Assembly: GCA_949547975.1 (NCBI GenBank)
Contig: CATITW010000001.1
Span: forward strand, 1-8,091
Source: Cryomorphaceae bacterium
Lineage (GTDB): Bacteria > Bacteroidota > Bacteroidia > Flavobacteriales > Schleiferiaceae
Length of the DNA stretch: 8,091 bases
Direction: 5' to 3'
Below the pieces are notes generated by a model that saw nothing but the letters and a program-made list of their open reading frames with translations, did no database searches and was not told the DNA's origin. This document shows, one piece after another, positions 1-7,723 of this stretch. The position numbers and the translations under genes were made by a program. Numbering within the stretch: the stretch's first letter is position 1; the number at the start of each line of letters is the position of its first letter.

Positions 1-114
1 CTTGTCTCCGACACTAGCGTATCTTCTCTTCGTACCACCCAATACACGAATGACCAAAACTTCCTTGGCTCCTGTATTGTCTGCTACTCTTAATCTTGAT
101 TCTGTCTGTACCAT
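1..114 (-). CDS. rplN: 50S ribosomal protein L14 (uL14), N-terminal part only
   Basis: The first 38 codons of L14 are present, beginning [18 protein letters not shown] and continuing through a VLVIRVLGG segment to YASVGDK; the remaining roughly 84 residues of a normal 122-residue L14 lie beyond the left edge. L14 binds 23S rRNA helix 95 and neighbouring helices and contributes to an intersubunit bridge, near the binding site of ribosome silencing factor RsfS. The start ATG follows the rpsQ stop after only two bases (TAA TC ATG), so there is no room for a separate promoter or ribosome binding site and translation is probably coupled to rpsQ. In E. coli L14 opens the spc operon; here it continues without a break from the S10 cluster. 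The reading is open to the edge with no sign of damage. Confidence 0.96.
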   Translation of the reverse strand, partial: MVQTESRLRVADNTGAKEVLVIRVLGGTKRRYASVGDK

Positions 115-116
115 GA

Positions 117-377
117 TTACTTAGCTCTTTCGATAACTTCAACCAATCTCCAGTTCTTAGTCTTGGACAGTGGACGAGTTTCCATAATTCTTACTGTATC
201 CCCTATGTTACAGTCGTTAGCTTCGTCATGAGCATGAAATTTGCTCGTGAACTTCACAAACTTCCCGTACATCGGGTGCTTTACTTTACGCTCGACACGT
301 ACCACAATAGACTTATCCATCTTATTGCTTGATACTACACCGACACGCTCTTTACGCAAGTTTCTTGTGTTTTCCAT
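117..377 (-). CDS. rpsQ: 30S ribosomal protein S17 (uS17)
   Basis: This 86-residue protein is a primary 16S rRNA binder that helps organise the 5' domain of the small subunit. It has the S17 OB-fold layout: a basic N-terminus ([11 protein letters not shown]), then [13 protein letters not shown], the conserved HPMYGKF at residues 34-40, [11 protein letters not shown], and the S17 signature [19 protein letters not shown] at about 59-77. Length is normal for the family (about 80-90). The start ATG is seven bases after the rpmC stop (TAA GAGTATC ATG), with no clear Shine-Dalgarno sequence. The [21 protein letters not shown] wording is the form I associate with Bacteroidota. It is the last gene of the classical S10 operon, but it leads directly into rplN. 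Confidence 0.98.
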   Translation of the reverse strand: MENTRNLRKERVGVVSSNKMDKSIVVRVERKVKHPMYGKFVKFTSKFHAHDEANDCNIGDTVRIMETRPLSKTKNWRLVEVIERAK

Positions 378-384
378 GATACTC

Positions 385-579
385 TTATTCTTCAGTTGAG
401 CGAGTACTCAATTCTGTGCTCAAACGAGCAATTGTTTTTCTAGCCTCACGAATCGTTAATGGATTCTCCAAAGGACTTAAGCTATGAGTTAGCTTAAGAC
501 TTGTGTAGCTGGCTTTCTCTTCAGCCAAACGCGCTGCCAAATCAGCAGTCGTCAATTCTTTAATCTCGTTGTACTTCAT
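385..579 (-). CDS. rpmC: 50S ribosomal protein L29 (uL29)
   Basis: A 64-residue protein, predicted to form the two-helix hairpin of L29. It sits beside L23 at the exit of the nascent-peptide tunnel, where trigger factor and the signal recognition particle dock. The first helix covers about residues 3-33 ([20 protein letters not shown] onward). A turn with LSPLENPL at about 34-41 leads to the second helix, [14 protein letters not shown], at about 44-57. Family identity rests on size, the ENPL-turn and basic second helix, and position between rplP and rpsQ, where L29 is almost always found. Ten bases separate it from the rplP stop (TAA TCTAAGAGTC ATG); the AAGAG there is at best a weak Shine-Dalgarno match. 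L29 sequences are poorly conserved, so the phylum hint from this gene is weak. Confidence 0.96.
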   Translation of the reverse strand: MKYNEIKELTTADLAARLAEEKASYTSLKLTHSLSPLENPLTIREARKTIARLSTELSTRSTEE

Positions 580-589
580 GACTCTTAGA

Positions 590-1009
590 TTAGTCTTGTA
601 AATCTCTACGAATTACAAACTTGGTACGTACCGGTAACTTCTGAGCAGCTAGACGCAAAGCTTCTTGCGCTACCTCAAAAGGAATACCATCGATTTCGAA
701 CATGATACGACCTGGTTTAACAACTGCAGCGTAATATTCTACACCACCTTTTCCCTTACCCATACGTACCTCTAGAGGCTTCTTCGTGATAGGCTTGTCT
801 GGGAAAATACGAATCCACATCTGACCTTCACGTTTCATGTAACGGGTTGCTGCAACACGAGCAGCTTCAATCTGACGAGCGGTAATCCACTTTGAGTCCA
901 AAGACTTCAATCCGTAAGATCCGAAGCTCAACTCTGCTCCACGCTGAGAGTTGCCCTTCATTTTGCCTTTAAAGACCTTTCTATGCTTTGTGCGTTTTGG
1001 CTGTAACAT
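590..1009 (-). CDS. rplP: 50S ribosomal protein L16 (uL16)
   Basis: A 139-residue L16, a late-assembling protein that helps place the acceptor arms of A- and P-site tRNA near the peptidyl-transferase centre. The family start [19 protein letters not shown] is intact. It is followed by [25 protein letters not shown] at about 29-53, [25 protein letters not shown] at about 64-88, then [17 protein letters not shown] and the helix [17 protein letters not shown]. Arg82 in the VRMGKGKG loop corresponds to the arginine (Arg81) that YcfD hydroxylates in E. coli; whether it is modified here cannot be seen. The start is eight bases after the rpsC stop (TAA GAT TAG AG ATG), with an extra in-frame TAG two codons after the rpsC stop. 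Length and motifs are ordinary. Confidence 0.98.
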   Translation of the reverse strand: MLQPKRTKHRKVFKGKMKGNSQRGAELSFGSYGLKSLDSKWITARQIEAARVAATRYMKREGQMWIRIFPDKPITKKPLEVRMGKGKGGVEYYAAVVKPGRIMFEIDGIPFEVAQEALRLAAQKLPVRTKFVIRRDLQD

Positions 1010-1017
1010 CTCTAATC

Positions 1018-1725
1018 TTATTTGCGGTTATTACGTTTACCTCCACGACCACGAGCACCACCAGACTTGGTAGAACCTAACTGGTTGCTAAGATCACGCT
1101 TACCATAAACTTCGCCTTTCATGATCCACACTTTGATACCTAAACGGCCATATGTAGTGTGAGCTTCACTCAGGTGATAATCAATATCTGCACGGAAAGT
1201 ACTCAATGGAGTACGACCGTCCTTGTACATTTCAGAACGAGCCATTTCAGCACCGTTGACACGACCAGAGATCAATACTTTGATTCCCTCTGCTCCCATA
1301 CGCATTGCTGCTGAGATTGCCATTTTGATTGCGCGACGGTGACTAACACGACCTTCAATCTGACGTGCAATCGAATCTGCTACCAATTTAGCATCAAGCT
1401 CAGGACGCTTGATCTCATAGATGTTGATCTGAACTTCCTTTCCAGTAAGCTTTTTCAACTCCTCTTTCAGCTTGTCTACTTCCTGACCACCTTTACCGAT
1501 GATCACACCTGGACGAGCAGTAGTAACTGTAACAGTCACTAAGCGAAGTGTACGCTCAATGATGATACGGCTAATACTCGCTTTAGCGAGACGTGCGTAC
1601 AAATACTTTCTGATCTTGGCATCCTCAGCGATTTTCTCACCATAGTTGCGGCCACCGTACCACTGGCTATCCCAGCCGCGGATGATTCCCAATCTATTGC
1701 CAATAGGGTTGGTTTTTTGTCCCAT
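1018..1725 (-). CDS. rpsC: 30S ribosomal protein S3 (uS3), start at MGQK
   Basis: S3 lies at the mRNA entry channel of the small subunit and, with S4 and S5, unwinds structured mRNA. From the chosen start the protein has 235 residues: [20 protein letters not shown], a KH type II domain with the GKGG loop at 77-80, and a C-terminal domain with [13 protein letters not shown] and [16 protein letters not shown]. Arg130, Arg131 and Lys134 match E. coli Arg131, Arg132 and Lys135, linked to helicase activity. The tail (about 217-235) is rich in Gly, Arg and Lys and probably contacts rRNA. The reading frame stays open to an ATG at 1758, but that adds 11 residues ([11 protein letters not shown]) from within rplV and is not part of the family. 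The MGQK start lies ten bases after the rplV stop and has AAGGGA upstream. Confidence 0.97.
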   Translation of the reverse strand: MGQKTNPIGNRLGIIRGWDSQWYGGRNYGEKIAEDAKIRKYLYARLAKASISRIIIERTLRLVTVTVTTARPGVIIGKGGQEVDKLKEELKKLTGKEVQINIYEIKRPELDAKLVADSIARQIEGRVSHRRAIKMAISAAMRMGAEGIKVLISGRVNGAEMARSEMYKDGRTPLSTFRADIDYHLSEAHTTYGRLGIKVWIMKGEVYGKRDLSNQLGSTKSGGARGRGGKRNNRK

Positions 1726-1735
1726 GTTTCCCTTC
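1726..1735 (-). promoter_or_regulatory. Shine-Dalgarno-like sequence before rpsC
   Basis: The spacer between the rplV stop and the rpsC start reads GAAGGGAAAC on the coding strand, placing AAGGGA a few bases before the ATG. This is the best purine-rich, anti-Shine-Dalgarno-like match among the gene starts here; most of the others have none. It supports the MGQK start at 1725 over the ATG at 1758. It is a short partial match and could be chance. Confidence 0.4.
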
Positions 1736-2134
1736 TTAAGATTCTTTACTACCAACAATCAATGTCACATGGTTGCTACGCTTGCGAATGCGGTGCGCGC
1801 GACCTTGTGGAGCTGCCTGAATACGCTTAAGCATACGGCCGCTGTCTACACTGATCTCTTGAACTATCAAACCAGCCTCTTCGAGGTTAGCTCCTTCGTT
1901 TTTAGCTTGCCAGTTGGCAATAGCGCTAAGGAGAAGTTTCTCCAAACGAAGTGACGCCTCTTTTGGGCTGTACTTAAGGATGGCCAATGCCTTCTCTACC
2001 TCAACGCCACGAATCTGGTCTGCAACCAAACGCATTTTGCGAGGAGAAGTTGGGCAATCATTAAGCTTGGCAATTGCAATTGCTTTCTTCGCTGCCTTGA
2101 GCGCTTCAGCTGCTTGTCTTTTTCTAGCTCCCAT
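1736..2134 (-). CDS. rplV: 50S ribosomal protein L22 (uL22)
   Basis: L22 binds 23S rRNA, and its long beta-hairpin reaches into the exit tunnel, forming the constriction with L4. The protein has 132 residues against about 110 in E. coli; most of the extra length is a basic, alanine- and lysine-rich N-terminus ([17 protein letters not shown], about 1-23), which I recall as usual in Bacteroidota. Conserved parts are [16 protein letters not shown] at 28-43, [13 protein letters not shown] at 67-79, and the hairpin region around [20 protein letters not shown] at 101-120, where macrolide resistance changes are known in other bacteria. The start is six bases after the rpsS stop and in the same frame, separated by tandem TAA TAA. 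The gene ends with TAA ten bases before rpsC. Confidence 0.98.
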   Translation of the reverse strand: MGARKRQAAEALKAAKKAIAIAKLNDCPTSPRKMRLVADQIRGVEVEKALAILKYSPKEASLRLEKLLLSAIANWQAKNEGANLEEAGLIVQEISVDSGRMLKRIQAAPQGRAHRIRKRSNHVTLIVGSKES

Positions 2135-2140
2135 CTCTTA

Positions 2141-2407
2141 TTACTTCTTATTTTTTCCGTGACCACGGAAGTTACGAGTTGGAGAGAACTCACCTAGCTT
2201 GTGACCTACCATGTTTTCTGTTACGTAAACAGGTACGAAAGTCTTTCCATTGTGAACTCCTATTGTCTGCCCAACGAAATCCGGAGAGATCATTGACGCA
2301 CGAGACCAAGTTTTGATCACAGTATTCTTACCGCTTTCCACATTAGCGAGAACTTTCTTCTCGAGTTTGTAGTGGATGTAAGGTCCTTTTTTAAGCGAAC
2401 GTGCCAT
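2141..2407 (-). CDS. rpsS: 30S ribosomal protein S19 (uS19)
   Basis: An 88-residue S19, a protein of the 30S head that forms a complex with S13 and touches A-site tRNA. It starts [19 protein letters not shown], followed by [24 protein letters not shown] at about 32-55 and the signature [18 protein letters not shown] at 57-74, with a basic tail [12 protein letters not shown]. Length is normal (about 90). It starts eleven bases after the rplB stop without a recognisable ribosome binding site. The gene ends in two consecutive in-frame stops, TAA TAA, only six bases from the rplV ATG, which is in the same frame, so the second stop also guards against an S19-L22 fusion. Confidence 0.98.
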   Translation of the reverse strand: MARSLKKGPYIHYKLEKKVLANVESGKNTVIKTWSRASMISPDFVGQTIGVHNGKTFVPVYVTENMVGHKLGEFSPTRNFRGHGKNKK

Positions 2408-2418
2408 ATACTTTCAGA

Positions 2419-3243
2419 TTATTTCTTTCTACGTTCGATGATATACTTATTTGTAGCCTTCTTAGGCGCGCGAGTTTTGTAACCCTTAGCTGGAATACCG
2501 TTGCGCGAACGAGGGTGACCCCCTGACGCACGGCCTTCACCACCACCCATTGGGTGGTCAACCGGGTTCATAACTACACCACGTACACGTGGGCGACGAC
2601 CTTGCCATCTGCTACGACCAGCTTTACCGCTAACTTGAAGCATGTGCTCAGAGTTACTTACGGTACCGATAGTTGCCATACATGTAGTCAGAATCATACG
2701 AGTCTCACCTGACGGCAACTTAACGATCGCATACTTACCCTCACGTGCTACCAGCTGCGCGAATGTTCCTGCCGAACGTGCAATGATTGCACCTTGACCT
2801 GGACGCATCTCGATGTTAGAGATGATAGTACCTAGTGGAATTTCGCTTAGAAGAAGTGCATTCCCTACTTCAGGGGCAGCGCCTTCACCGCTCACTAGTT
2901 TATCACCAACCTTAACACCAGCAACAGCTACTGAGTAACGCTTTTCACCGTCAGCATACACTAACAACATCAAAAACGCAGAACGTAGTGGATCGTATTC
3001 GATTGATTTGACAGTAGCAGGGACACCGAACTTGTCACGCTTAAAGTCTACTGTACGTACTTTTTGCTTGTGGCCACCACCAACGTAACGCATAGTCATG
3101 CGTCCGCTGTTGTTACGACCACCGCTCTTGGTCTTACCCTTCACGAGGGATTTCTCTGGTTTCGCTGCCGTAACTTGCTCAAAGTCGTTGACTACACGAA
3201 AACGCTGACCAGGAGTAATTGGTTTTAATTTCTTTACACCCAT
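2419..3243 (-). CDS. rplB: 50S ribosomal protein L2 (uL2)
   Basis: A 274-residue L2, needed for subunit association and for peptidyl-transferase activity of reconstituted ribosomes. The N-terminal OB-like domain includes [12 protein letters not shown] and [23 protein letters not shown] at about 47-69. The SH3-like domain includes EYDPLRSAF and the segment around [20 protein letters not shown] at 144-163. The C-terminal region has [18 protein letters not shown] at about 221-238 and [15 protein letters not shown]. His230 corresponds to the essential E. coli His229 (numbered without Met). The second histidine of the E. coli DHPHGGG motif is Met232 here, as I recall from other Bacteroidota. The start is five bases after the rplW stop (TAA TTACA ATG) with no Shine-Dalgarno sequence. 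Confidence 0.98.
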   Translation of the reverse strand: MGVKKLKPITPGQRFRVVNDFEQVTAAKPEKSLVKGKTKSGGRNNSGRMTMRYVGGGHKQKVRTVDFKRDKFGVPATVKSIEYDPLRSAFLMLLVYADGEKRYSVAVAGVKVGDKLVSGEGAAPEVGNALLLSEIPLGTIISNIEMRPGQGAIIARSAGTFAQLVAREGKYAIVKLPSGETRMILTTCMATIGTVSNSEHMLQVSGKAGRSRWQGRRPRVRGVVMNPVDHPMGGGEGRASGGHPRSRNGIPAKGYKTRAPKKATNKYIIERRKK

Positions 3244-3248
3244 TGTAA

Positions 3249-3539
3249 TTAGATATTACCGTATAAATCGATGGTCTCACCACCTGCTACCTTCACCATT
3301 GCTTTCTTATAAGCAGGCTTTCTTCCACGTACCAAACCAGCTTTTGTATACTTAGTTTGGAATTTGGCTGGAACGATTGCAGTGCGAACACTCTCTACAC
3401 TTACGCCATAGAATGCTTCTACAGCTTTCTTAATCTCAACCTTGTTAGCTGATCGAGCTACCTCGAAAGCGTACACATTTAAGTCTTCGCTTTGCGCAGT
3501 CGCCTTCTCAGTAATGATTGGTTTAACTAAAATATTCAT
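3249..3539 (-). CDS. rplW: 50S ribosomal protein L23 (uL23)
   Basis: L23 lies at the tunnel exit next to L29 and is the main docking site for trigger factor and the signal recognition particle. The protein has 96 residues: [16 protein letters not shown] at the N-terminus (KPIITEK is the family opening), then [24 protein letters not shown] at about 23-46, a basic loop around [20 protein letters not shown] at about 64-83, and the closing strand [12 protein letters not shown]. Size and order match the bacterial family. The start lies seven bases after the rplD stop (TAA TTGAGCT ATG), and rplB follows after five bases, so this gene is likely translated by ribosomes already on the message. Confidence 0.97.
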   Translation of the reverse strand: MNILVKPIITEKATAQSEDLNVYAFEVARSANKVEIKKAVEAFYGVSVESVRTAIVPAKFQTKYTKAGLVRGRKPAYKKAMVKVAGGETIDLYGNI

Positions 3540-3546
3540 AGCTCAA

Positions 3547-4173
3547 TTAGCTTAAAATCGCTGTTACTTTTTCAACTGCACCTTCTGACATAACCACTGT
3601 TGAAGCGTTCATTATATCGTAAGTACTTAATTCTGAAGAGTTTACAACTTTAACCCCTTCTAAATTGCGGGATGACAAATATAGGTTTTTATCGTAATCT
3701 CCAAGTATGAAGAGCGACTTTTTATTGTTTAAACCTAAGGCAGCCAATACGTTCTGGAAACTTTTCGTCTTAGGAGTCTCGAACGTGAAGTTCTCAACCA
3801 CCTTCAAATTCTCCTGTTTTACTTTGAGTGACAAAGCTGAACGACGAGCGAGTTGCTTCACTTTCTTGTTCAATTTGAACCCGTAGTTGCGAGGGCGAGG
3901 TCCGAAGACTGTACCACCACCACGTTGGATTGGAGATCTCATAGAACCTGCACGCGCGCCACCAGTACCTTTTTGCTTGTGGTGCTTCTTCGTAGTACGG
4001 TTAATCTCACCGCGCTCTTTAGATTTGTGCGTACCCTGACGTGCGTTCGCGAGGAACTGCTTTACGTCTAAGTAAATGCTATGATCGTTTGCTTCAATAC
4101 CGAATACAGACGCGTCTAACTTGACGCTCTTTGCGGTTTCTTTACCGTTGATGTCTAATACCTTGAAATCCAT
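3547..4173 (-). CDS. rplD: 50S ribosomal protein L4 (uL4)
   Basis: A 208-residue L4. Its globular domain binds 23S rRNA and its extended loop lines the peptide exit tunnel opposite L22. The loop is clear at about residues 44-97: ARQGTHKSKERGEINRTTKK, then the HKQKGTGGARAGSMRSPIQR and GGGTVFGPRPR stretches, followed by the helix KKVKQLARRSALSLK. The C-terminal part (KSLFILGDYDKNLYLSSRNL onward to VEKVTAIL) has the usual alpha/beta pattern. In E. coli L4 also represses its own operon through a leader before rpsJ; no such leader fits here. The start ATG shares one base with the rplC stop (TAATG), a strong sign of translational coupling. Length and motifs are normal. Confidence 0.98.
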   Translation of the reverse strand: MDFKVLDINGKETAKSVKLDASVFGIEANDHSIYLDVKQFLANARQGTHKSKERGEINRTTKKHHKQKGTGGARAGSMRSPIQRGGGTVFGPRPRNYGFKLNKKVKQLARRSALSLKVKQENLKVVENFTFETPKTKSFQNVLAALGLNNKKSLFILGDYDKNLYLSSRNLEGVKVVNSSELSTYDIMNASTVVMSEGAVEKVTAILS

Positions 4174-4175
4174 TA
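4171..4175 (-). promoter_or_regulatory. TAATG stop-start overlap of rplC and rplD
   Basis: On the coding strand the rplC stop and the rplD start form TAATG, sharing the A at position 4173. This is the only overlapping gene pair in the window; the preceding bases (AGAAG) give a possible weak ribosome contact. Such overlaps usually mean termination and reinitiation by the same ribosome, which would keep L3 and L4 production tied together. Confidence 0.8.
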
Positions 4176-4790
4176 CTTCTCGATAATTACGGTTGAATTC
4201 TTAGCTCCTGGAACAGAGCCTTTAACTACGAGCAAGTTCTTCTCTGCATCAACTTTCAAAACCATTAAGTTTTGAACTTTAGCACGCTTGCCACCCATAC
4301 GACCGGCCATGCGCATGCCTTTGAATACGCGAGAAGGGTCAGAACCTGCACCAATCGAACCTGGCGCACGTAGACGGTTGTGCTGACCGTGGGTCGCTTG
4401 ACCTACACCGGCAAAACCGTGACGCTTAACTACCCCTTGGAAACCCTTACCTTTTGAAGTACCAGCAACATCTACGAAGTCGCCTTCCTCAAAAAGATCA
4501 GCACTGAGCACTTGGCCCAAAACGATTTCTCCTTCGAAGTCTGTAAATTCAACGAATTTTTTCTTAGCAGAGGTACTAGCTTTCTGTACGTGCCCTTGCA
4601 ATGCTTTAGAGGTGTTTTTGTCTTTCGCCTCGCCCCAGCCTAGCTGGACAGCATTGTAACCATCGACATCTTCAGTCTTGATTTGAGTAACCACACATGG
4701 ACCTACTTCTAGTACGGTACATGGAAGGTTCTTACCCTCTGAACTGTAAATGCTGGTCATTCCGACTTTTTTACCAATTAATCCTGGCAT
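4173..4790 (-). CDS. rplC: 50S ribosomal protein L3 (uL3)
   Basis: A 205-residue L3, an early assembly protein binding near the 3' end of 23S rRNA, with an extension that reaches towards the peptidyl-transferase centre. It opens [20 protein letters not shown] and carries [16 protein letters not shown] sequence ([19 protein letters not shown] at 108-126), [18 protein letters not shown] at 130-147, [13 protein letters not shown] at 155-167 and [16 protein letters not shown] at 180-195. Ser150 occupies the place of Gln150, which PrmB methylates in E. coli L3, so that modification cannot occur here. The start is 29 bases after the rpsJ stop, the longest gap in the window. That spacer is AT-rich and has no Shine-Dalgarno sequence. 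Length is normal. Confidence 0.98.
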   Translation of the reverse strand: MPGLIGKKVGMTSIYSSEGKNLPCTVLEVGPCVVTQIKTEDVDGYNAVQLGWGEAKDKNTSKALQGHVQKASTSAKKKFVEFTDFEGEIVLGQVLSADLFEEGDFVDVAGTSKGKGFQGVVKRHGFAGVGQATHGQHNRLRAPGSIGAGSDPSRVFKGMRMAGRMGGKRAKVQNLMVLKVDAEKNLLVVKGSVPGAKNSTVIIEK

Positions 4791-4819
4791 CTTTTCTGGA
4801 ATTTAAATTTAGTCTACTG

Positions 4820-5125
4820 TTAGACCTTGATTTCTACTTCTACTCCACTCGGCAACTCTAACTTCATCAATGCATCAATGGTCTTAGATGATGATGAGTA
4901 GATGTCCAACAAACGCTTGTAATTGCTTAGCTGGAACTGCTCGCGTGATTTTTTGTTTACGTGTGGTGAGCGGAGCACCGTGTAAATACGCTTGTTTGTA
5001 GGAAGCGGGATTGGCCCGTTTACTACTGCGCCGGTACTCTTCACAGTCTTAACGATCTTCTCAGCAGACTTATCTACTAGATTGTGATCGTACGACTTAA
5101 GCTTGATGCGAATTTTTTGACTCAT
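4820..5125 (-). CDS. rpsJ: 30S ribosomal protein S10 (uS10, NusE)
   Basis: A 101-residue S10. It is part of the 30S head near S3 and S14 and, as NusE, pairs with NusB in transcription antitermination and can bridge to NusG. The N-terminal strand [21 protein letters not shown] is followed by [28 protein letters not shown] at about 32-59 (the extended loop inserted in the 30S head), then [16 protein letters not shown] and the closing strand [11 protein letters not shown]. The start lies twelve bases after the fusA stop, in the same frame, behind three consecutive stops. In E. coli rpsJ begins a separate operon with its own promoter and a long L4-responsive leader; neither fits here, so it must be transcribed with fusA or from a promoter inside fusA. 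Confidence 0.98.
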   Translation of the reverse strand: MSQKIRIKLKSYDHNLVDKSAEKIVKTVKSTGAVVNGPIPLPTNKRIYTVLRSPHVNKKSREQFQLSNYKRLLDIYSSSSKTIDALMKLELPSGVEVEIKV

Positions 5126-5140
5126 TGTAGTCTATTATTA
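5126..5140 (-). other. fusA-rpsJ junction with three tandem stop codons
   Basis: On the coding strand the fusA end reads TAA TAA TAG ACT ACA, then the rpsJ ATG. Three in-frame stops stand in a row, and rpsJ is in the same frame as fusA, so any readthrough of the first stop would otherwise give an EF-G-S10 fusion. The same segment marks the join of the str and S10 gene groups. Confidence 0.85.
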
Positions 5141-7243
5141 AGCTTTTGATTCTTCAATTACCTTCTCTGAAATACTGCTTGGAGTTTCTGCGTAGTGAGA
5201 GAACACCATAGTAGATGCAGCGCGACCAGAGCTCAACGTACGTAACGTGGTTACGTAACCGAACATTTCTGATAATGGTACATCTCCTTTAACAACCTTA
5301 GCAGCGTTACGATCTGACATGTCGTTTACTTGACCACGACGACGGTTCAAATCACCAACGATATCTCCCATGTACTCTTCAGGTGTAACTACCTCAATTT
5401 TCATGATAGGCTCCATGATGACTGGAGACGCTTTCTTAGCAGATTCTTTGAAACCTAGTTTCGCAGCAAGTTCGAAAGACAATTGATCAGAATCCACAGG
5501 GTGGAAACCACCATCTTTCAATACCACTTTGACGCTATCGATGTTAAATCCTGCCAACGGTCCGTTAGACAATGAAGCTTTGAAACCATTTTCAACTGAA
5601 GGGATAAATTCTTTAGGAACGTTACCACCTTTTACTTCATTTACGAACTGTAGACCTTCGCCTTCGAAATCCTCATCCACTGGAGAGATTTCAAATACGA
5701 TATCAGCAAATTTACCGCGACCACCCGTTTGTTTCTTGTAAACCTCACGGTGGCTAGCAGATCCTTTAAGAGCTTCCTTGTACTCTACCTGTGGCTCACC
5801 AACGTTCACCTCTACCTTGAACTCACGCTTCATACGGTCGATCAAGATATCTAGGTGAAGCTCACCCATACCAGAGATAATGGTCTGGCCTGATGCTTCG
5901 TCCGTTTGAACACGGAACGTAGGATCCTCTTCAGAAAGCTTTGCAAGTGCAGTACCCATCTTATCTACATCTGCCTTTGACTTCGGCTCAACAGCGATAC
6001 CAATCACCGGCTCAGGGAATGTCATAGACTCAAGAACGATAGGCGCTTTTTCGTCACAAAGTGTATCACCTGTACGGATGTCTTTGAAACCAACGCCTGC
6101 ACCGATATCACCAGCAGTGATCTGATCGATCGGCTCCTGCTTGTTCGAGTGCATTTGGAAGATACGAGAGATACGCTCTTTTTTACCTGAACGCGTGTTC
6201 TTCACGTAAGAACCAGCATCAAGGAAACCAGAGTAGACACGGAAGAAACACAAACGACCAACGAACGGGTCAGTTGCGATCTTAAATGCCAAAGCCGAGA
6301 ACGGCTCGTCAACTGATGGCTGGCGAGTATCTGCATCACCTGTATCAGGATCAGTTCCTTCGATAGCCTCAACATCCAATGGAGACGGCAAGTAGCGCAT
6401 TACTGCATCTAGCATTGCCTGAACACCTTTATTCTTAAATGCAGAACCACACATCATTGGAATGATGCTCATATCGATAGTTGCAGCACGTAGAGCAGCG
6501 ATGATTTCATCTTCAGTGATGCTGTCTTCGTCTTCGAAGAACTTCTCCATCAATGTCTCATCGTACTCAGCTACCGCTTCGATAAGCTCTGCACGTTTTT
6601 CATTTACAGTATCAAGAAGGTCAGCTGGGATCTCGATTTCTTCATAGGTCATCCCCATGTCGTCTTCGTTCCAAACGATCGCTTTCTTGCTGATCAGATC
6701 GATAACACCTTTGAATTCAGCTTCATCGCCGATAGGTACTTGAAGAGCAACCGGGTTACCACCCAACATCTCTTTTACCTGACGACATACATTGAAGAAG
6801 TCTGCACCCTGACGGTCCATCTTATTTACAAAACCAAGACGTGGTACGCGGTATTTGTCCGCCTGACGCCATACAGTTTCAGATTGTGGCTCTACACCAT
6901 CAACCGCAGAGAACAATGCAACAACACCGTCCAACACACGTAATGAACGCTCTACCTCTACAGTAAAGTCAACGTGCCCTGGAGTATCGATAATGTTGAT
7001 CTCGTACGCTTGATTATTATAACGCCACTCACAGTGTGTTGCAGCCGAAGTAATGGTAATACCACGCTCCTGCTCTTGCTCCATCCAATCCATGGTAGCT
7101 GCACCATCGTGTACCTCACCAATCTTGTGACTTACACCTGTGTAATATAGAATACGCTCAGTCGTAGTCGTCTTACCTGCATCAATGTGAGCAGCAATAC
7201 CGATGTTACGAGTGAACTTTAAATCTCTGTTTCCTTTAGCCAT
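5138..7243 (-). CDS. fusA: Elongation factor G (EF-G)
   Basis: A 701-residue translational GTPase that moves tRNAs and mRNA through the ribosome and, with RRF, splits ribosomes for recycling. The G domain has all motifs: P-loop AHIDAGKT at 18-25, switch I RGITITSA at 60-67, DTPGH at 86-90, NKMD at 140-143 and GSAFKNKG at 266-273. Domain II follows at about 314-410, domain III with [11 protein letters not shown] at 457-467, domain IV with [10 protein letters not shown] at 507-515 and the tip His581 in [18 protein letters not shown], and domain V with [27 protein letters not shown]. His581 matches the E. coli tip histidine that stabilises tRNA in the P site. All catalytic motifs are intact and the gene is in the str operon, so this is the main EF-G, not a divergent paralogue. 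Unlike in E. coli, no tuf follows. Confidence 0.99.
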   Translation of the reverse strand: MAKGNRDLKFTRNIGIAAHIDAGKTTTTERILYYTGVSHKIGEVHDGAATMDWMEQEQERGITITSAATHCEWRYNNQAYEINIIDTPGHVDFTVEVERSLRVLDGVVALFSAVDGVEPQSETVWRQADKYRVPRLGFVNKMDRQGADFFNVCRQVKEMLGGNPVALQVPIGDEAEFKGVIDLISKKAIVWNEDDMGMTYEEIEIPADLLDTVNEKRAELIEAVAEYDETLMEKFFEDEDSITEDEIIAALRAATIDMSIIPMMCGSAFKNKGVQAMLDAVMRYLPSPLDVEAIEGTDPDTGDADTRQPSVDEPFSALAFKIATDPFVGRLCFFRVYSGFLDAGSYVKNTRSGKKERISRIFQMHSNKQEPIDQITAGDIGAGVGFKDIRTGDTLCDEKAPIVLESMTFPEPVIGIAVEPKSKADVDKMGTALAKLSEEDPTFRVQTDEASGQTIISGMGELHLDILIDRMKREFKVEVNVGEPQVEYKEALKGSASHREVYKKQTGGRGKFADIVFEISPVDEDFEGEGLQFVNEVKGGNVPKEFIPSVENGFKASLSNGPLAGFNIDSVKVVLKDGGFHPVDSDQLSFELAAKLGFKESAKKASPVIMEPIMKIEVVTPEEYMGDIVGDLNRRRGQVNDMSDRNAAKVVKGDVPLSEMFGYVTTLRTLSSGRAASTMVFSHYAETPSSISEKVIEESKA

Positions 7244-7258
7244 GATAATCTACTATTA
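7244..7258 (-). other. rpsG-fusA junction with three tandem stop codons
   Basis: The coding strand reads TAA TAG TAG ATT ATC before the fusA ATG. Three in-frame stops stand in a row and fusA is in the same frame as rpsG. The spacer has no Shine-Dalgarno sequence. Aligned from the stop codon without gaps, it closely resembles the fusA-rpsJ spacer. Confidence 0.85.
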
Positions 7259-7723
7259 GAATCTGAAGTGTGAGAATGCTTTGTTTGCTTCAGCCATACG
7301 GTGTACCTCTGTACGCTTTTTAACTGCAGCACCTTCTTCTTTCGAAGCAGCGATAATCTCAGCGGCTAGCTTTTGTGCCATTGAGCGCTCGTTGCGACCA
7401 CGTGCGTAAGAAATCATCCACTTCATTCCGAGGGTGACTTTACGATCTGGACGAACTTGCATTGGGATTTGGAAGTTTGCACCACCCACGCGACGGCTAC
7501 GTACTTCTACGTGCGGCATCACATTGTTCAGGGCTTCTTTCCAAGTCTCTAGACCATTTCCTTCTGTCTTCTCAGACACGATATCGATAGCATCATAGAA
7601 AATGTTAAAGGCGATTGACTTCTTGCCGTCTAACATCAAGTTGTTCACGAAACGCGTTACTAACGTGTCGTTAAACTTTGGATCCGGTAGTAACGGACGC
7701 TTTTTAGCTCTTGCTTTTCTCAT
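7256..7723 (-). CDS. rpsG: 30S ribosomal protein S7 (uS7)
   Basis: A 155-residue S7, the primary binder that nucleates folding of the 3' domain of 16S rRNA and touches E-site tRNA. It opens with a basic tail MRKARAKKRP and has LPDPKF at 12-17, FVNNLMLDGKKS at 25-36, the signature VEVRSRRVGGANFQIPMQVR at 72-91, RNERSMAQKLAAEI at about 110-123 and the C-terminal GAAVKKRTEVHRMAEANKAF ending SHFRF. Length matches the family (about 155-160). In E. coli S7 represses the str operon by binding a roughly 100-base spacer before rpsG; here the spacer is only 21 bases, so that site is missing. The gene ends with three consecutive stops and fusA follows after twelve bases. Confidence 0.98.
   Translation of the reverse strand: MRKARAKKRPLLPDPKFNDTLVTRFVNNLMLDGKKSIAFNIFYDAIDIVSEKTEGNGLETWKEALNNVMPHVEVRSRRVGGANFQIPMQVRPDRKVTLGMKWMISYARGRNERSMAQKLAAEIIAASKEEGAAVKKRTEVHRMAEANKAFSHFRF

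Noticed and set aside
1646..1954. A plus-strand open frame of 102 codons across the rpsC-rplV junction
   Set aside because: It lies wholly antisense to two certain ribosomal genes, resembles no family I know, and its composition follows from the genes below it. The other plus-strand frames (for example 1339-1542, 1914-2162, 3853-4071, 5529-5741, 6462-6647, 6740-6943) were rejected for the same reason.
1996..2193. A 65-codon minus-strand frame across the rpsS-rplV junction
   Set aside because: It overlaps both genes in another frame and has no ribosomal-protein or other recognisable sequence.
4791..4819. Possible Bacteroidota promoter in the AT-rich rpsJ-rplC spacer (TAAATTTA compared with TAnnTTTG)
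   Set aside because: The last base of the -7 element does not match, I see no TTTG or TTG at the right distance upstream, and a promoter in the middle of the operon is not otherwise indicated.
5138..7243. Idea that this could be the divergent second EF-G known from some Bacteroidota
   Set aside because: All G-domain motifs and the domain IV tip are intact and the gene lies in the str operon, the place of the standard EF-G.
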